A stretch of DNA of 64,000 nucleotides, taken from assembly GCA_015501585.1 (NCBI GenBank), contig JADNRY010000030.1, forward strand, positions 329,474 through 393,473. Reading direction: 5' to 3'. The position numbers were made by a program, and so were the translations under genes. Numbering within the stretch: position 1 is the first letter of the stretch; every line of letters starts with the position of its first letter. The notes beneath the pieces are model-generated. The model saw only the letters and a list, made by a program, of their open reading frames with translations. It was not told the DNA's origin and ran no database searches. This document shows, one piece after another, positions 37,601 through 49,500 of this stretch. The stretch comes from Rhodocollybia butyracea. Taxonomy: Eukaryota; Basidiomycota; Agaricomycetes; Agaricales; Omphalotaceae.

Positions 37601-37673
37601 CAACGCGACGAAAGCCTCCACCAGCCAGTGGAGAGGAAGAACGCGACGGTGTCCGACCAGGAGGATACGCCAT
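34663..37673 (-). CDS. EF-hand mechanosensitive ion channel (MscS family)
   Basis: Fungal Msy1/Msy2-type channel, in fission yeast located at the ER and active in hypo-osmotic calcium control. Fourteen exons (37673-37407, 37348-37165, 37108-37049, 36997-36900, 36846-36672, 36620-36418, 36284-35925, 35875-35827, 35776-35571, 35520-35491, 35439-35304, 35246-35169, 35115-34900, 34844-34663) total 747 residues. Several membrane segments come first (for example RWFLFIVPPLAILWIP and SKLLFGLFLCAAVLLF), then an EF-hand (DRDRNGDASIEE), then the MscS pore and beta domain (LGLSWLIGGALTEVLTS, KHPFDVGDRIVVD). The start at MAYPPGRTPS is the first ATG. Intron 36847-36899 has a GC donor. The C-terminal tail is polar. 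Confidence 0.93.
36847..36899 (-). other. GC-AG intron in the MscS channel gene
   Basis: Donor ACG|GCGAGT and acceptor CTCCAG|TGG. No GT donor nearby keeps the frame, while this one joins LAIWIT to WNPLID, the expected continuation. Confidence 0.75.
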
Positions 37674-37991
37674 GATGGTCGTGAAAAGCCAATGAAACAC
37701 ATCAGCTGGTCTTCGGTGCCTGACTCTGAAAAGTTCCCAGCTCACAAACTAGAATACTCTCTTCGCACTATATTCGCTACTAAAAATGCAATCTGAATCT
37801 ACCAATACTGATAAGTAAGTAACAAACGCTCCACCTACTGCTTTGTTGTTTTTCTTTCACCCGGTTTAGATTATTAATGAAAAATGGACATGGGAGACAT
37901 TGGGAGTAACAAATAGAAACATGTGAGAAAGCCACTATAACTTGTTCTCAAACCACCACGACTGGCTTTTGTGGCCTCTAGAGAGCCGTCA
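37674..37991. promoter_or_regulatory. divergent intergenic region, MscS channel / small membrane protein
   Basis: 318 bp between two divergent start codons. No clear motif was seen; the inference is from geometry. Confidence 0.4.
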
Positions 37992-38513
37992 ATGGCAGCG
38001 ATAACTCTTCCACCCCAGATTCGCAAATCATTATACGTCTCTCTCGGCCTTTCCTTCATTATCTTTATATTCTCACTGGCTAGTAATTTGGGCGATAATT
38101 CGTTTTTTATCGATCCAATAGCCTCCGTATTAACAGTAATCCAGCATCTCACCCTTTTCTGGCTCAACCGTTCAAAAAGACGCCTTTTCTTGCAGTCTCG
38201 GCGTTCCAAATACCCTCAGTACCCTCTCTCTTCACTGATCCCAAGCATCATATGTTTCTGGCTTCTTGGGTTTCTGTGGACAATTTCCTCCGCATTGATC
38301 GTGTTCAACGCCGTCTTCATAATTCTCGATAGCTATAGCAACAGATCACGAGCTGTAGTTCTCATCGAACCACTATTCGCAGCTTCTGAAGCCATATTAC
38401 TCTTAACGATCGCTGTCCTGTGTACTAAACACAGAGAAGCATACCAACAAATGATTGTCGTTCTGGATTCGGATTCTTCACTACCAAGTGGGTCTCCAGG
38501 TCGGCCTTCATGA
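37992..38513 (+). CDS. small polytopic membrane protein, four predicted membrane spans
   Basis: Single-exon gene of 173 codons starting MAAITLPPQIRK. Hydrophobic stretches at about residues 14-32, 44-58, 82-108 and 118-137 suggest four transmembrane helices, a layout reminiscent of MARVEL-like fungal proteins, though I cannot identify a family. The C-terminus is polar and Ser/Pro-rich. The ATG at 37992 is preferred over in-frame upstream codons, which lack an ATG. Intronless genes are unusual in this window. Confidence 0.7.
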   Translation: MAAITLPPQIRKSLYVSLGLSFIIFIFSLASNLGDNSFFIDPIASVLTVIQHLTLFWLNRSKRRLFLQSRRSKYPQYPLSSLIPSIICFWLLGFLWTISSALIVFNAVFIILDSYSNRSRAVVLIEPLFAASEAILLLTIAVLCTKHREAYQQMIVVLDSDSSLPSGSPGRPS

Positions 38514-41500
38514 CTACTCTCCATGAGCGACCGTCGTAGTAACACGGCGTTGGTATTAGCACAGGATATCCCTTGGTAACGTTCATTCTTTTTATTAGGC
38601 GTCTCCTCTGTTAATATTCTACAGACGATGTCACCGGGCTTCTTGTGCGAACGAACTGTAGGTAGTGATCATGGCACTGCCGTTGCATAGCAGTTCGTTG
38701 TTTCTTCTTTCTCGGACGGACTTTCCTCGCATACTGTATACCACATCAAAAGCATTGCTCATTTGTACTTGTCTCTATGCAACATTCTGTATCAATTTAC
38801 TGCTATCCTGGTCTACGAATCATCCTCCTAGTTCCTGCACTGTGTTCATATGCCTGACTACCCAGATATCAATGGCTTGATCGACCACATTGCTATCGCC
38901 ACTCAGACGGTTGTGTACCTCATCGAAGCAGGCCACGATGATGTAGCGCTCCCTTCATAGTGGCTCCTCTCGAGCGCTCATAATCTTTGACCCTGCGCGA
39001 GCTTTGAAGCGACCTTATTCTTCACGGGGCATCGTTCGCCGTATCTTCTCGTAGAATTGAAAGTTGTGGAATTCAGGAATTCATTGAACATCAACTTGCT
39101 GATACTATCCGACGCGGCAGATTACACCAATAATAAGCCATGAAGGGTACCTAACGGTTGAAGACAGTCTGAGATCATGCAAAATGTGTGTAAAGTGCAT
39201 TATTAAGGCCGATCCCTCCTGTCTTTGGGAGAGCCATCATGACCAGAGGACTTCAACGGTTTGATGTGCCCCAGCGAAACCCAGCTTAAATTCTTTCTGC
39301 AGGCTTGAAGGCCTCTCGAGTTCAGTTAATTTCTGCGTATAGAATGAAACGTCGGTATTCAATTCCCTCTCCAGTCCAGGTCCGCGGAACATACACCGCC
39401 GTGCATTTATGACCCCCGTTTTTTTCCCCGGTCAGACTATTAGTATTTATTATTTTTCTTTACACATTCCCCCCCAAATCGGCCTCGGACTCGTGCAAGG
39501 GATGTATGTTCTTTTATCCTCAGCTACCCAGCTTAATGAACATAATTTTACAAAAATCATCGGCGGAGGACTACAACTCCACCACAATACTACGTCCTCC
39601 CCCACACGAACTTAAAAAGATGTAGGGCCTGTGTACTACTTCTTGACTTCCACTTCCCAGCTCCTCCCGTTCACTGGCACCCACAGATCCTCCGTCACTT
39701 GTGCATTTCGACGCTGTTGCTGTTGCTTGAACCAAGTTCCTCGATTAAACAGTTAGCCATGTCAACGCCGTTCATTTAATTCACAGGTTCAGCCAATATC
39801 ATCTCTCGAGTGTTCTGATCCCTGTTCCTCGGTGTCCCTAGTTTGATGCTCGTTCTCGATCCCATTCCGAATCCTTGGAGAACTCCCAGTCCTTCTATGT
39901 TTAATGTTGGCCTCCCTACCCATTTTACAGGTCCTCGTATTCACCTCTAAAATTTGAAGCTCTCCCAATTAATGGAAAACAGCATCTTTAACCGTTGGCA
40001 TTTCTCTCCATGCCCATAAGGCAATGAATATTCATCCGGGGTTCGTGGTGAGCTCGAAAGCCCAGTCGTGTCTCCTTCATGGAAGGCTATCACCAACATC
40101 AAGAAGCGCAAAAGATGGAGTACCCCACCGGCCGAATCATTCGAAATCATCATCGGCGGAGGTTCCCAACGGCATACGAACTCTCTAAAAAAATATGAGC
40201 CAAACGATGGGGGTCCATAGTAGCTGTCGAGTAGCAAATACGGCACTGATGTTCTATTTTCTGCAGCTACTTCCCAAACCCCCGGAGTCACACTGTAAAG
40301 CCTCTTTCACCGCCTGTGCAATTTATACTATTGCTCAAAACCCACCAGGCCGACTGTTGTTTCAAGTGTGTCTCTGATGCTGAGTACGACGCTCCGGTGC
40401 CTGTACCTCACGGCCCATAATTCCAGTAGCATCGCGAGTGAAAGTGCAAGTCCCACTGCCTAACGAACCCACGATCCTGCCGCTGCAGCGTGTCCGCGGC
40501 GCTGAGCACCATGTCAGAGTCTCCCATTACTGTCATCGACTCATCTCTCTAGCGGCGCTCTACAGCATACGCGATCATTGAAATTATTAAAAATACTTTT
40601 TTCTCTGCCTGGAGCCGAGGACTCTCTGATACTCATCTCCTCCTTCTCAGCTTTTTCATCGGCCATCTGGTAGCTTATTTAAATTTGCACACTCATGTTT
40701 CCACGTCGTTTGTCCCTCATGCGTCGGAGGTGATTATTTCATAGTGGCGTAAAACGACCATGCAACTTGTACAGCATAACAAAACTGCGGGAAGCGAGAG
40801 CTCTACCGTATGCGGAAGAGCTTGAACGAGCTCATCGTTTTGTGTTTGTTCTCTTGATCTCTCGGTCTCTCCCGGGCTCGTGAGTTCATTATCGCATCGA
40901 TTGCAAGCGGAACTGAGCCACAAATTCCAACTTCTGCTTCTTAGACACACCCCGGCGTATACAATTTATCTTCATTTGTACTACTCTCAAATTCGTCTCC
41001 CCCCGGAGCCAGCATCTTTAATTTCAAACTCAACATCCCGATAATCATGAGTACAATACCTTACTTCAAGTAGCGGCTCTCTTGACTACCGGAGCTGCCT
41101 ACTTTACAATATCGATTTAAATCGATAAGCAATTCCTATGATCCTCGGCCCGTTCGTTGATGCTCCATAAACTTTTGCTGAAATTTCGCTATTTCGAGAA
41201 TAAGCTTGCTCTTTTGGGAAAGCATTGGACTATAAGGTCTCCTCCTCTCTGTAACATGATCCGGTGCGGGGATATGGGGATATCACTATGGTGACGGTGT
41301 TCAACACAAGGTCCTACACCGTCATTTCTTACAGCGGAGCAAGCTCGGGTAGAAAATGCGGAGCCAGAGTACAACGAATAATTTGTCTTGCGGTATGATA
41401 CTATCAAAAAGGCTTGGCCGGTATCATCTTATCGACATCATGAGAGCATCGAAGAAAGGGGGAAATTACGAAGAGAAATGACCGATTCTAGTCAAAGAAA

Positions 41501-41535
41501 TCAAATAAACCCCAGAGAACAAGTGCACCAAATAA
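38514..41535. other. 3-kb interval without a recognisable gene
   Basis: Lies between the convergent small membrane protein and TLG2 genes. Both strands carry only short frames full of stops. T- and C-rich tracts are common near 39.4 kb. No tRNA, repeat array or transposon protein was recognised. Long 3' UTRs or an unannotated non-coding transcript are possible. Confidence 0.55.
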
Positions 41536-43335
41536 TTAATCCCATATAGACCATTTTTCCCAAAATTTCTTTGGACGCTTCCTAGAAAAAGAGACAAGAT
41601 CTGCTCTCCGAAAAGAGTGACGGAAAGTCGGCTCCGGCAGCTCAACAGAGGAGCTTCTTAGGGAATTAGGTAGAGGTGATGGCGGAGAAGAGTGCTTTTT
41701 GGGCTTGTAGATGATAACGATAATGAGACCGAAGATAATGAGTATGAGAAGTAATATGCATTTCCGTCGACCAGTGTTTTTCTGATACCTGTGACCCAGA
41801 GTGAGCATTGAAGCCGAAATGAAAAGAAAAACCGTTTGCCTCGTGGCCGTGTCCAGTTCTTGTACGGCGTCCTTGACTTGAACTGCGGTTTGTTCGATGT
41901 TGTATTCCACACTGTCCAGCAAAGTGCCCTGATCTATGACAAGGACTGAGAGATCCTTGAAGAGCTCAGCAAGCGACGCGATGGATTTTGCGATCTCCGT
42001 TAATTCGCGATCTCGCGTTTGCAAGTCTACCCCTGGATCCACTTGACGAAGTGAAAGTGATTGAGTGTTTGTCTAAGTACCCATGTCAAAGATAATTCGT
42101 CAGGGGGTGGCCGTTCAATCACAGAGGCAGGATAGGGAATCCAGCGGGAGATACAGAAACGATAAGAACAATTAGAACAAATATGCAGAGAGCACCCGAC
42201 CATGTATTGAATCCGAAGATTCAACAAGGTCACGGAAATGAATGGGAGTTGAACCATGATCGACATGACGCATAGCCAAAAGAAGACAAAGGAACAGTCA
42301 ATGTTGAATGTGTATGTATAGCAATGGACGGATGGTAACGTCAGTCAGCGATGAGAGTAATAAAACAGATCGTACCGCAGCCTCAACGTCTTCATCTACT
42401 TCACTGAGGCCTGCCGAGCCTTTCAATGATATAGCACCGGACGCAAGTAAAAGGTCCTGATTCTTGATCGCATGACCTTGAAGCTCTGAAGGAAAAAGGA
42501 AAGAAAGATAAGTTAGAAGGGTATCAATCACAGCTTAAAGAGGCGCATGACGAATCGATTGATCAGTGCGGGAATAGCACTCTTTGTAGTTTAATGCTCG
42601 AAGGAAGGTACAAGAAGCTCAAGGTAAAAAAATGCGCCACATACTGTCCATGTACACGCGTTGTTTCTTGCGAAATGTAGCGCTGAGATCCTGTACTTTG
42701 GCTGCGAGACCACGTTGGACATTCTTTGCCGCTTGTGCTTCAGATTTTGACTTTTGTGCATCGGGATGTGACGGAGGAAAGGAGTGAGACGGAGCGGGAA
42801 GAATCCGTTGGATTAACAATTGACATCTTCGAAATTCCTAGATCCGAAAGGAAGAGGTAAGCGAAAGATGGAGGGCGATGTACGAAAGGAAATGCCTTTG
42901 TTATGTCGGTTGTTGCCGCCTCGATTTCTTGCTCTTCGAGAGACCGGTCCGCAAAGCCGGGCAGGACGTGTTTAGCGTGCAGCTTTTCGAGAGCCAGAAC
43001 TGAATTAAAATTAGTGAAAGACGCTGTGCTGTGATTTGAGAACACACTTTTGGCCTGTGTATCAACAAGAATTCCTGCTATTTGCTCGGAAATGTCGACC
43101 CTGAACAAAGCACATCAGTGACAATAATTGGCACAAGACCATAAGCCAACCATTTCGGAGGCAGGTCCATGTCAACAGCATGGTGACTGCTGGCAATAAG
43201 TCCTTGCTGTTCGTCGTCCACAGCAGACGATGGATCATCATAAGTGCTGTATTTTCGCGAGAATCTCGATGAAGGAGCTCTGGAGTCACGATAGGAGAGA
43301 AAAAGACCTGTCCGAGAGCGAGTAGTCACGTTCAT
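41536..43335 (-). CDS. TLG2: t-SNARE syntaxin Tlg2/syntaxin-16
   Basis: Qa-SNARE for endosome-to-Golgi fusion. Seven exons (43335-43151, 43100-43048, 42999-42884, 42837-42645, 42485-42376, 42072-41840, 41788-41536) make 380 residues. The N-terminus MNVTTRSRTGLFLSYR and the PPKWVDISEQ segment are typical of syntaxin-16. The SNARE motif contains the zero-layer glutamine in VLVIDQGTLLDSVEYN. Membrane anchor: CILLLILIIFGLIIVIIY. After the anchor is an unusually long basic/Ser/Pro tail of about 55 residues that would be luminal. The intron at 42073-42375 is long for this genome (303 bp), and the next intron has a GC donor. Confidence 0.94.
41789..41839 (-). other. GC-AG intron in TLG2
   Basis: Donor CGAG|GCAAAC, acceptor TCACAG|GTATCAG. 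It joins ATR to YQKNTGRRK, the conserved SNARE-to-anchor junction. The only nearby GT would break the frame. Confidence 0.75.
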
Positions 43336-43567
43336 GAACAAAGTTGAAGGCAAGGAAAGCCAGCTGCTCGTTGTTGCCTGCGTTCCAAGGACGTGGGAAA
43401 TTGGGTCAAATTCTCGAAAAGGTATATCTGCGGCATGTGGCCGAGATTGACCGGATCTATTTCTTATTTAGGACAGCCATCGTAGAAACAGTATAAAGAG
43501 ATGTTGTCTTTACCCAGTTTGTTTCAACAAAGCCCGAATTGCCTCTCATCCTAAGCTACCTTTCGCG

Positions 43568-43870
43568 ATGTGCAACCTTGAAACGTAGGTCCATTTGGCC
43601 TATGTTCTGGCATCCTTCATTAATATTTCTTTTCTCTAGTGAAGGAATCAAGTACGGATGCGGGCACTATATCGCCGTCAGTCTTATGCTCGGAATGTTT
43701 ATCGGATCTTTGCTCAGTACCTGTACTTTCTTCAGACTAGAACACTCTTCAAGGTTGACTGTATGCGCTCAACTTGTACCAAATCCGTTCGCCACTCTCC
43801 CAGTTGCCGCTCCGCTGATTGTAGCATTGTCGGTGTCCTATCGCGCTTCAGTTTTTTCCCTTCTTGCTGA
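43568..43870 (+). CDS. small cysteine-rich protein of the MCxxE...CGH type
   Basis: Three short exons (43568-43584, 43640-43676, 43736-43870) give about 62 residues: MCNLETEGIKYGCGHYIA, then a segment with VDCMRSTC and the later cysteines SCRSADC. The layout (MC start, YGCGH, then a Cys-x(4)-Cys and further Cys) matches a widespread family of very small uncharacterised fungal proteins, perhaps zinc-binding. Too small and intron-split for simple frame searches, so easily missed. It diverges from TLG2 across 232 bp. An alternative acceptor 18 nt upstream also keeps the frame. Function unknown. Confidence 0.55.
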
Positions 43871-44214
43871 CCGATTATTTCCTAGTACTACGGTCCTGCG
43901 CGCTCGGAATCCATTATACAACGTTCAAATCACTTCTGCCCACACTGTCAACATAACTTCCCGTTGCACCGATGATTCATGCTCTCGGACAACCGAGATT
44001 CTTACCATTTTGCATCCATCACGGCACTTTGTCCTTCCGGCGCTATCCTACACTCGATTAACAATGCTCTCTGTATCACACTGCATCTTGCTATCTTAGC
44101 TTTCTCGCATATCTGTATATTTTTCACTTCTTACTCGTACATACCATTCTATTCACCCTATTATCTTCAAACTCATCTAATAGAGTCCCATGTGTGCCCA
44201 ATCTATTGAAACAA
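43871..44214. other. short convergent intergenic region
   Basis: 344 bp between convergent genes, C/T-rich on the plus strand. Nothing further seen. Confidence 0.5.
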
Positions 44215-46188
44215 TCACCACTTTACTGCCAGTCCAACCACTTCACTCTCAACCGCCCGGTAACTCGTTCGGAATAAGTGTGAACCTGAGCCAGGCTTCC
44301 GACAGAAATCATCCGTTATATCGATCAGTAGCCGATCCGCCATCTTGTTCCTTATCTCGGAATCCTTCCCCGCATCTTCTTTTTGCGTCATATGATTTTC
44401 GCCCGCCAAGACTGGTGATGCCGGAGGTGTAGGCAAATCATGCCAGTACATGTCTTCTACCTTTTTCGTCCATGCTTTATTCCCCCACTTGGCGGTCAAA
44501 GCTTCAGGAGCGTGATCCAATGTCACTCCAGTCACTTCCCAATCCCGTGAAAAGCCTTCTACATCGATTCCGAAGTTTCCCGGAGGTTTAGATTGACCAC
44601 CTCCATTCACGCACCCTCCAGGGCAAGCCATTACTTCAATATAGTCGTAGCCTTTCTCTACAGCTTTGTCCTGTCCTCGTGTACCACGTTTTTGCACAGC
44701 AGCCTTTCCCTTCATTCTCCCTGCAGCGCCCATGCCTACCCGAACCCCACTTTCTCTCCCTACTTTCCTCACAACATTCTGTAGGTTTCGGAACCCATAA
44801 CATCTAGCGCCCTTGAAAACTACATCACCTTCCGGATCAGACCCATCTCGTCGAAGCACAAATTCCTCATAATCCACATTGCGTATCTGTTTCACAGACA
44901 AATGAAGTGGAATTGTTGATGTGCTTCGAATATGCTCTACAATTGACTGCAAATAAGAACCCGACGAAGATCCCGAATGTTGTATCAGCTCCGGAAATGA
45001 AGCTTCTGACGACGTTAATAAGGATGTGACATTTTCGCCCGGTACCGGTAATGAAAGATCCCAAGCCTTTTCCTGGGCCAAAAGCTGCATTTCTCCAGTC
45101 GTGATGACACAATCTACGTCTCGAGTAGAATACGCCTCGTTGTAAAAATCGGTGCGAGATGCCTCGAGTTTCTTGTCATAACAAGGCATGACTGATACAT
45201 GATAGATCGAATCCGGTCTAATGACGAGCCAAAGTCAACAGAAATCATAAAGATCAATGTACCCCGTCATACCGTTTTCCCCACTTTTCACCCATCCAGT
45301 TCTTCACTAGCGTACCCATGACCTGCTGCGGACTTTTTGTTTGCGCGATGAACGGTAGCATTTCCGGATGTGCTTTCTCTGCATAACAAATCCAACCAGG
45401 GCAAGCACTCGCTAGCATCGGTAAAGCTGTATCACACTCTCCCGTGCGATGTTGTTCCTTGCGTTCCATAAACTCCTTCACATGCTCTCTAAGAGCCACA
45501 TGCCTCGCAAAAGTGGTGTCAAACACATGCTCAAAGCCTAATGCCTCCTTGCAGAAGACACGAAGTCGACGAAGCATTTGGCGAGGTGTGACCGGAACAG
45601 AAGATGATGATGATATCGAAGCAGCTAGAGAAGCGAGACTCTGTGGAGCGATGGATATTACAGCAACCTTTTGCGACGCAGTGTCGGCTACAGCATTGGA
45701 GGCTAAAAAATTTAGAACCTCATTGTGTGATTGTAGAGTAATGAGCACAGATTCTGCAGATGTGATACAGCCACTAGCATGATAACAACTCAATATATGT
45801 GAAAAGAAAAGAACCTTAGCGTACCTGCAGGCCAAACAATCATTCAAACTGATCTGGGCCTGCTCCAGCTTCTTTTCCGGTGTTGAAGGACCCCCGATCG
45901 AAGCAAACTCGTCTACCTCGTAGTACGAACCATTAATATCAACCCGAATCTCCTTCTAGTGTGAATAATCAGAAAATTTCAGTGAGATAATCAGCGAATA
46001 GATCGCATACAGAGGCTGCACCTGGTTGCTTCTCTTCTCGCTTCGGTAAAACTTGTTCAACCGGTTTGATGCATGCTTGCGAGGGCGTTATGAAGTCGTT
46101 AAGATCAGTCAAGGTCTGTACAGATGTCAGCGCAAATCGTAGGTTTTATTCGGCAGCAGAGACCTACGAGCGCACCAGAAAACGCCAT
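44215..46188 (-). CDS. NAR1: cytosolic Fe-S cluster assembly factor Nar1 (iron-only hydrogenase-like)
   Basis: Component of the CIA pathway that inserts [4Fe-4S] clusters into cytosolic and nuclear proteins. Five exons (46188-46168, 46115-46011, 45955-45825, 45773-45273, 45217-44215) total 586 residues. Start MAFSGAL in a 21-nt first exon splices to TLTDLNDFITPSQACIKPVE. N-terminal cluster: Cys in ACIKP plus CLACSGC. H-cluster-like cysteines: ASACPGW, VMPCYDKK and EVMACPGGCVNGGGQ. The donor of exon 4 was taken as CG|GTATGA because it gives KRPDSIYHVSVMPC in frame. The C-terminus lacks any hydrogenase accessory cysteine, as usual. Confidence 0.95.
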
Positions 46189-46533
46189 GGATGGTGATAG
46201 TTTTTGGAAAACTGAGTTTGATAACGTCAGCGGGCAAGCACCAGAGAAAATCCGGAGCTTCAATGAGTCCTTCGCTTCTCGGCGTTTTTTCCGAAAATTT
46301 GGAGACAGACATCCGATAAATCCGAATACTTAATATTTGCGATTCGCTGTAGGAAGAACGACGTTGGACGATGAACCGATGAACATGAAAACATGGTTCG
46401 AACCATTGTTCTGGTAGTTGAAATGTGACATAGCAGGGCAGCGATAACTCTCATGGTATAGTGACAGCCATCTTCAATAATTATTATTAAGTACTGGGAA
46501 TCACTGGTTCTCAGTATGGCACTATGTAAGGAA
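46189..46533. other. 345-bp intergenic region upstream of NAR1
   Basis: Separates the tandem repeat-array gene (upstream) from NAR1. It contains a perfect 10-bp palindrome GGTTCGAACC at 46396-46405 but no tRNA fold. Presumably the NAR1 promoter. Confidence 0.45.
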
Positions 46534-49500
46534 CTACCACCGAGACTGACGTGGTACAGGCGGAAGACCACCAGAAGGGGGCGGAGGGGGCGGTAAGGGG
46601 AATTCCTTCAAAGTTCTAGAGAAACGCGACGAGTCTTCCACTATTATTCAAAAAATTCTTTAGCCATACGATTAGGTAGGTCCACGTCACAAGAAACTCA
46701 CCGTCTTCGAAAGCTTTGATCCTCTGAAGCACAACACTATTTCGTTTCATAGGCACAGGTCTACTTTCTTGACTTTGGGGTGGCCGTCGATCCATCGAAG
46801 CAGAACGGTCGAGGGAGCTTCCTTCCGCTACAGGTGCGAGTCCAGGATTACGCAAGGAAGAGGTCCTGGCGGGAGTAGCAGAAGCAGACGAAAGCGTCCG
46901 CCTCAGCGGAGCCGCTGTTGAGGTCATCGCCGACGATCGAGGCGCAGGAGCCGTACCTGTTCTCAACAACGAGCTTGGCGAGGCATTCGTATCAGAGCTA
47001 GATTCATTGTACGTAGAGAGGCGAAAGTTGGGTCGTGGCGGCAATCCAAAGGTTTGTGGAGGACCAGCAGTGCTGATTGGTCGGCCGGAGATAGAACCAG
47101 TTCGAGCCCTGGCACCTAACGGGCGGGGAGGCACCTCTGGACGACTTGGGTTTCGTTCCCTCACAATTACCGTTCCACTAGGAGTAGCTACTACGCCATC
47201 TGGGAAAACCTCATCATGGAGGTTACGATGAGGACGCTGAACCCTCTGCTTGACATAAATTTTCTGCGGAACACCATGCATCTTGGCACTTGTTCCACTG
47301 GGTGTAGAAACGATACCATCAGGAAAGACTTCAAAGTGAAGACTGCGATGAGAGCGGACTGCCTTTCGAACTCGTATCTGGACGACTTTCTTGACAAAGA
47401 TAGGTTTAGGTAGAATGGACGGCTTTGCAACGGGGTTGGGTCGCACAACAGATAATACCGGTGGGTAGGGCAAAATGTGAGGATAAACTGCAGGGTCTAA
47501 AGAAAGTGTGAGCACGAATACCTTTGAAGAATGTAAATGTATAATCATACACAGGTTGAATACTGGATATCTGACAGTACATTCCAAAACCCTGTTATCT
47601 TCCTTTTCCTTATGGTCAAGAGCAGCGTATAAATCAAAATCCGGGTACTGGCGACAAGGGTACAGGACAAAATTAGGGTACTGTCTTGACCTACCAGATT
47701 TGGAAACAAGTTCCTTGGGGCGAGCAGATTCACCGAGAGGATAAGGCGCAACATAAGGATACACCGGGGGATCTGAAAGTGCATGAATGAATATACATCA
47801 TCAAAAGTAGTTAGGAGACATACACAATTCAAAGATAGGATACGACCAAAGGAATCGGACCGCAGCTTCGCTTGGTTTGCTGTCGCAAAGAGAGGAATGT
47901 TCTATACCCTTTATAGGCTCTACATCAGGATCTATGTAACAGTTGAGAAAGATTGAATCAAAAGAGAACCAAAACACCAACAAAGATTAAAGGAAGGGTA
48001 GTGTATCACAGACTTGGCGGGTGATATCTCTTCAGTGGCAGTATAAATTTTGAACGTTGGGTAGCCAAAGGAACGTCGAGGAATAGCAAAGGTAGTACTC
48101 GTAGGATATGGATTCACGAAGGGGTAGACCGCAGGATCTAAACGCGTGGATGAGTACTGTGAAACCTATCTTGAATAGTCGAACTTAGACTTACACAAAT
48201 CGAAGATAGGATACGCCCAAGGGAATCGGACCATAATACCGGTCCGTTTGCCATCATCACTGACAGAGCTCCTTTTTGCGGGTTCAATGGCAGGATCTAT
48301 AACTATTGAGAACAACAAAGTGAAGATACGGAGCTCGCTTACAGAGATCGAAGAAAGGGTACTGTATCACAGACTTTGCTAATGATAACCGTTCAACAGC
48401 AGGATAAATTTTGAACGTTGGGTACCCAAAGGAGCGTCGAGGAATAACAACGGTAGTACTAGCGGGATATGGATTCACGAAAGGATAGACTGCAGGATCT
48501 AAATGCATGAATGAGTACCGCGAGTTAACTGATCTTGGATAGCCAGAGACTTACACAAGTCGAAAATAGGATACGCCCAAGGGAATCGGACCACGATGTC
48601 GGTCTGTTTGCCATCATCACTGACAGTGCTCCCTTTCGCGGGTTCAATGGCAGGATCTATAACCATTGAGAACAACAACAAAGTGAAGATACGGAGCTCG
48701 CCCACAGAGATCGAAGAAAGGGTACTGGATCACAGATTTGGCAGACGATATCCATTCAATAGCAGAATAAATTTCGAACGTTGGGTATCCAAAGGAGCGT
48801 CGAGGAATATCAGCAGTGGTACTGGCGGGATATGGATTCACGAAAGGGTACACTGCAGGATCTAAAAGCATGAATGAGCACCGCGCATTAACCGATTTTG
48901 TATAGCCAAAGACTTACACAAGTCGAAGATAGGATACGCCCAAGGGAATCGAATTATAATGCCGGTCCGTTTGCCATCACCACTGGCAGAGCTCCCTTTC
49001 GTGGGTTCAACGGCAGGGTCTATAATCACTGAGAACAACGAAATGAAGACAAGGAGTTCACTCACAGAGATCGAAGAAAGGGTACTGTATCACAGATTTG
49101 GCGGACGATATCCGTTCAATAGCAGGATAAATTTTGAACGTTGGGTACCCAAAGGAACGTCGAGGAATAACAACAGTGGTACTAGCGGGATATGGATTTA
49201 CGAAGGGGTAGACCGCAGGATCTAAAAGCGTGGATAAGCATCATGATTTAACTCATCTTGCACTGTACCGTAGACTTACACAAGTCGAAGATAGGGTACG
49301 CCCAAGGGAATCGAACCACGACGTCGGTCGGCCGCTTTCTTCCCGCCGCAGATTCAACTACAGGATCTGTACAATATTTAGAGCACCGATGTGAGTGGCC
49401 AAATCAACTTACAAAGGTCAAACGTTGGGTATCCAGAACTCCTGGCTTTTTCCGCATGCGTTGAGGGGTACGGAATGGTACTATGAGGATATACAGGAGG

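Noticed and set aside
43539..44099. Uninterrupted 186-codon plus-strand frame
   Set aside because: It reads through two introns of the small Cys-rich gene in the wrong frame, and its composition (Ser/Leu/Arg scattered) fits chance.
46396..46405. Palindrome GGTTCGAACC resembling a tRNA B-box
   Set aside because: No matching A-box, anticodon arm or acceptor stem could be paired around it.
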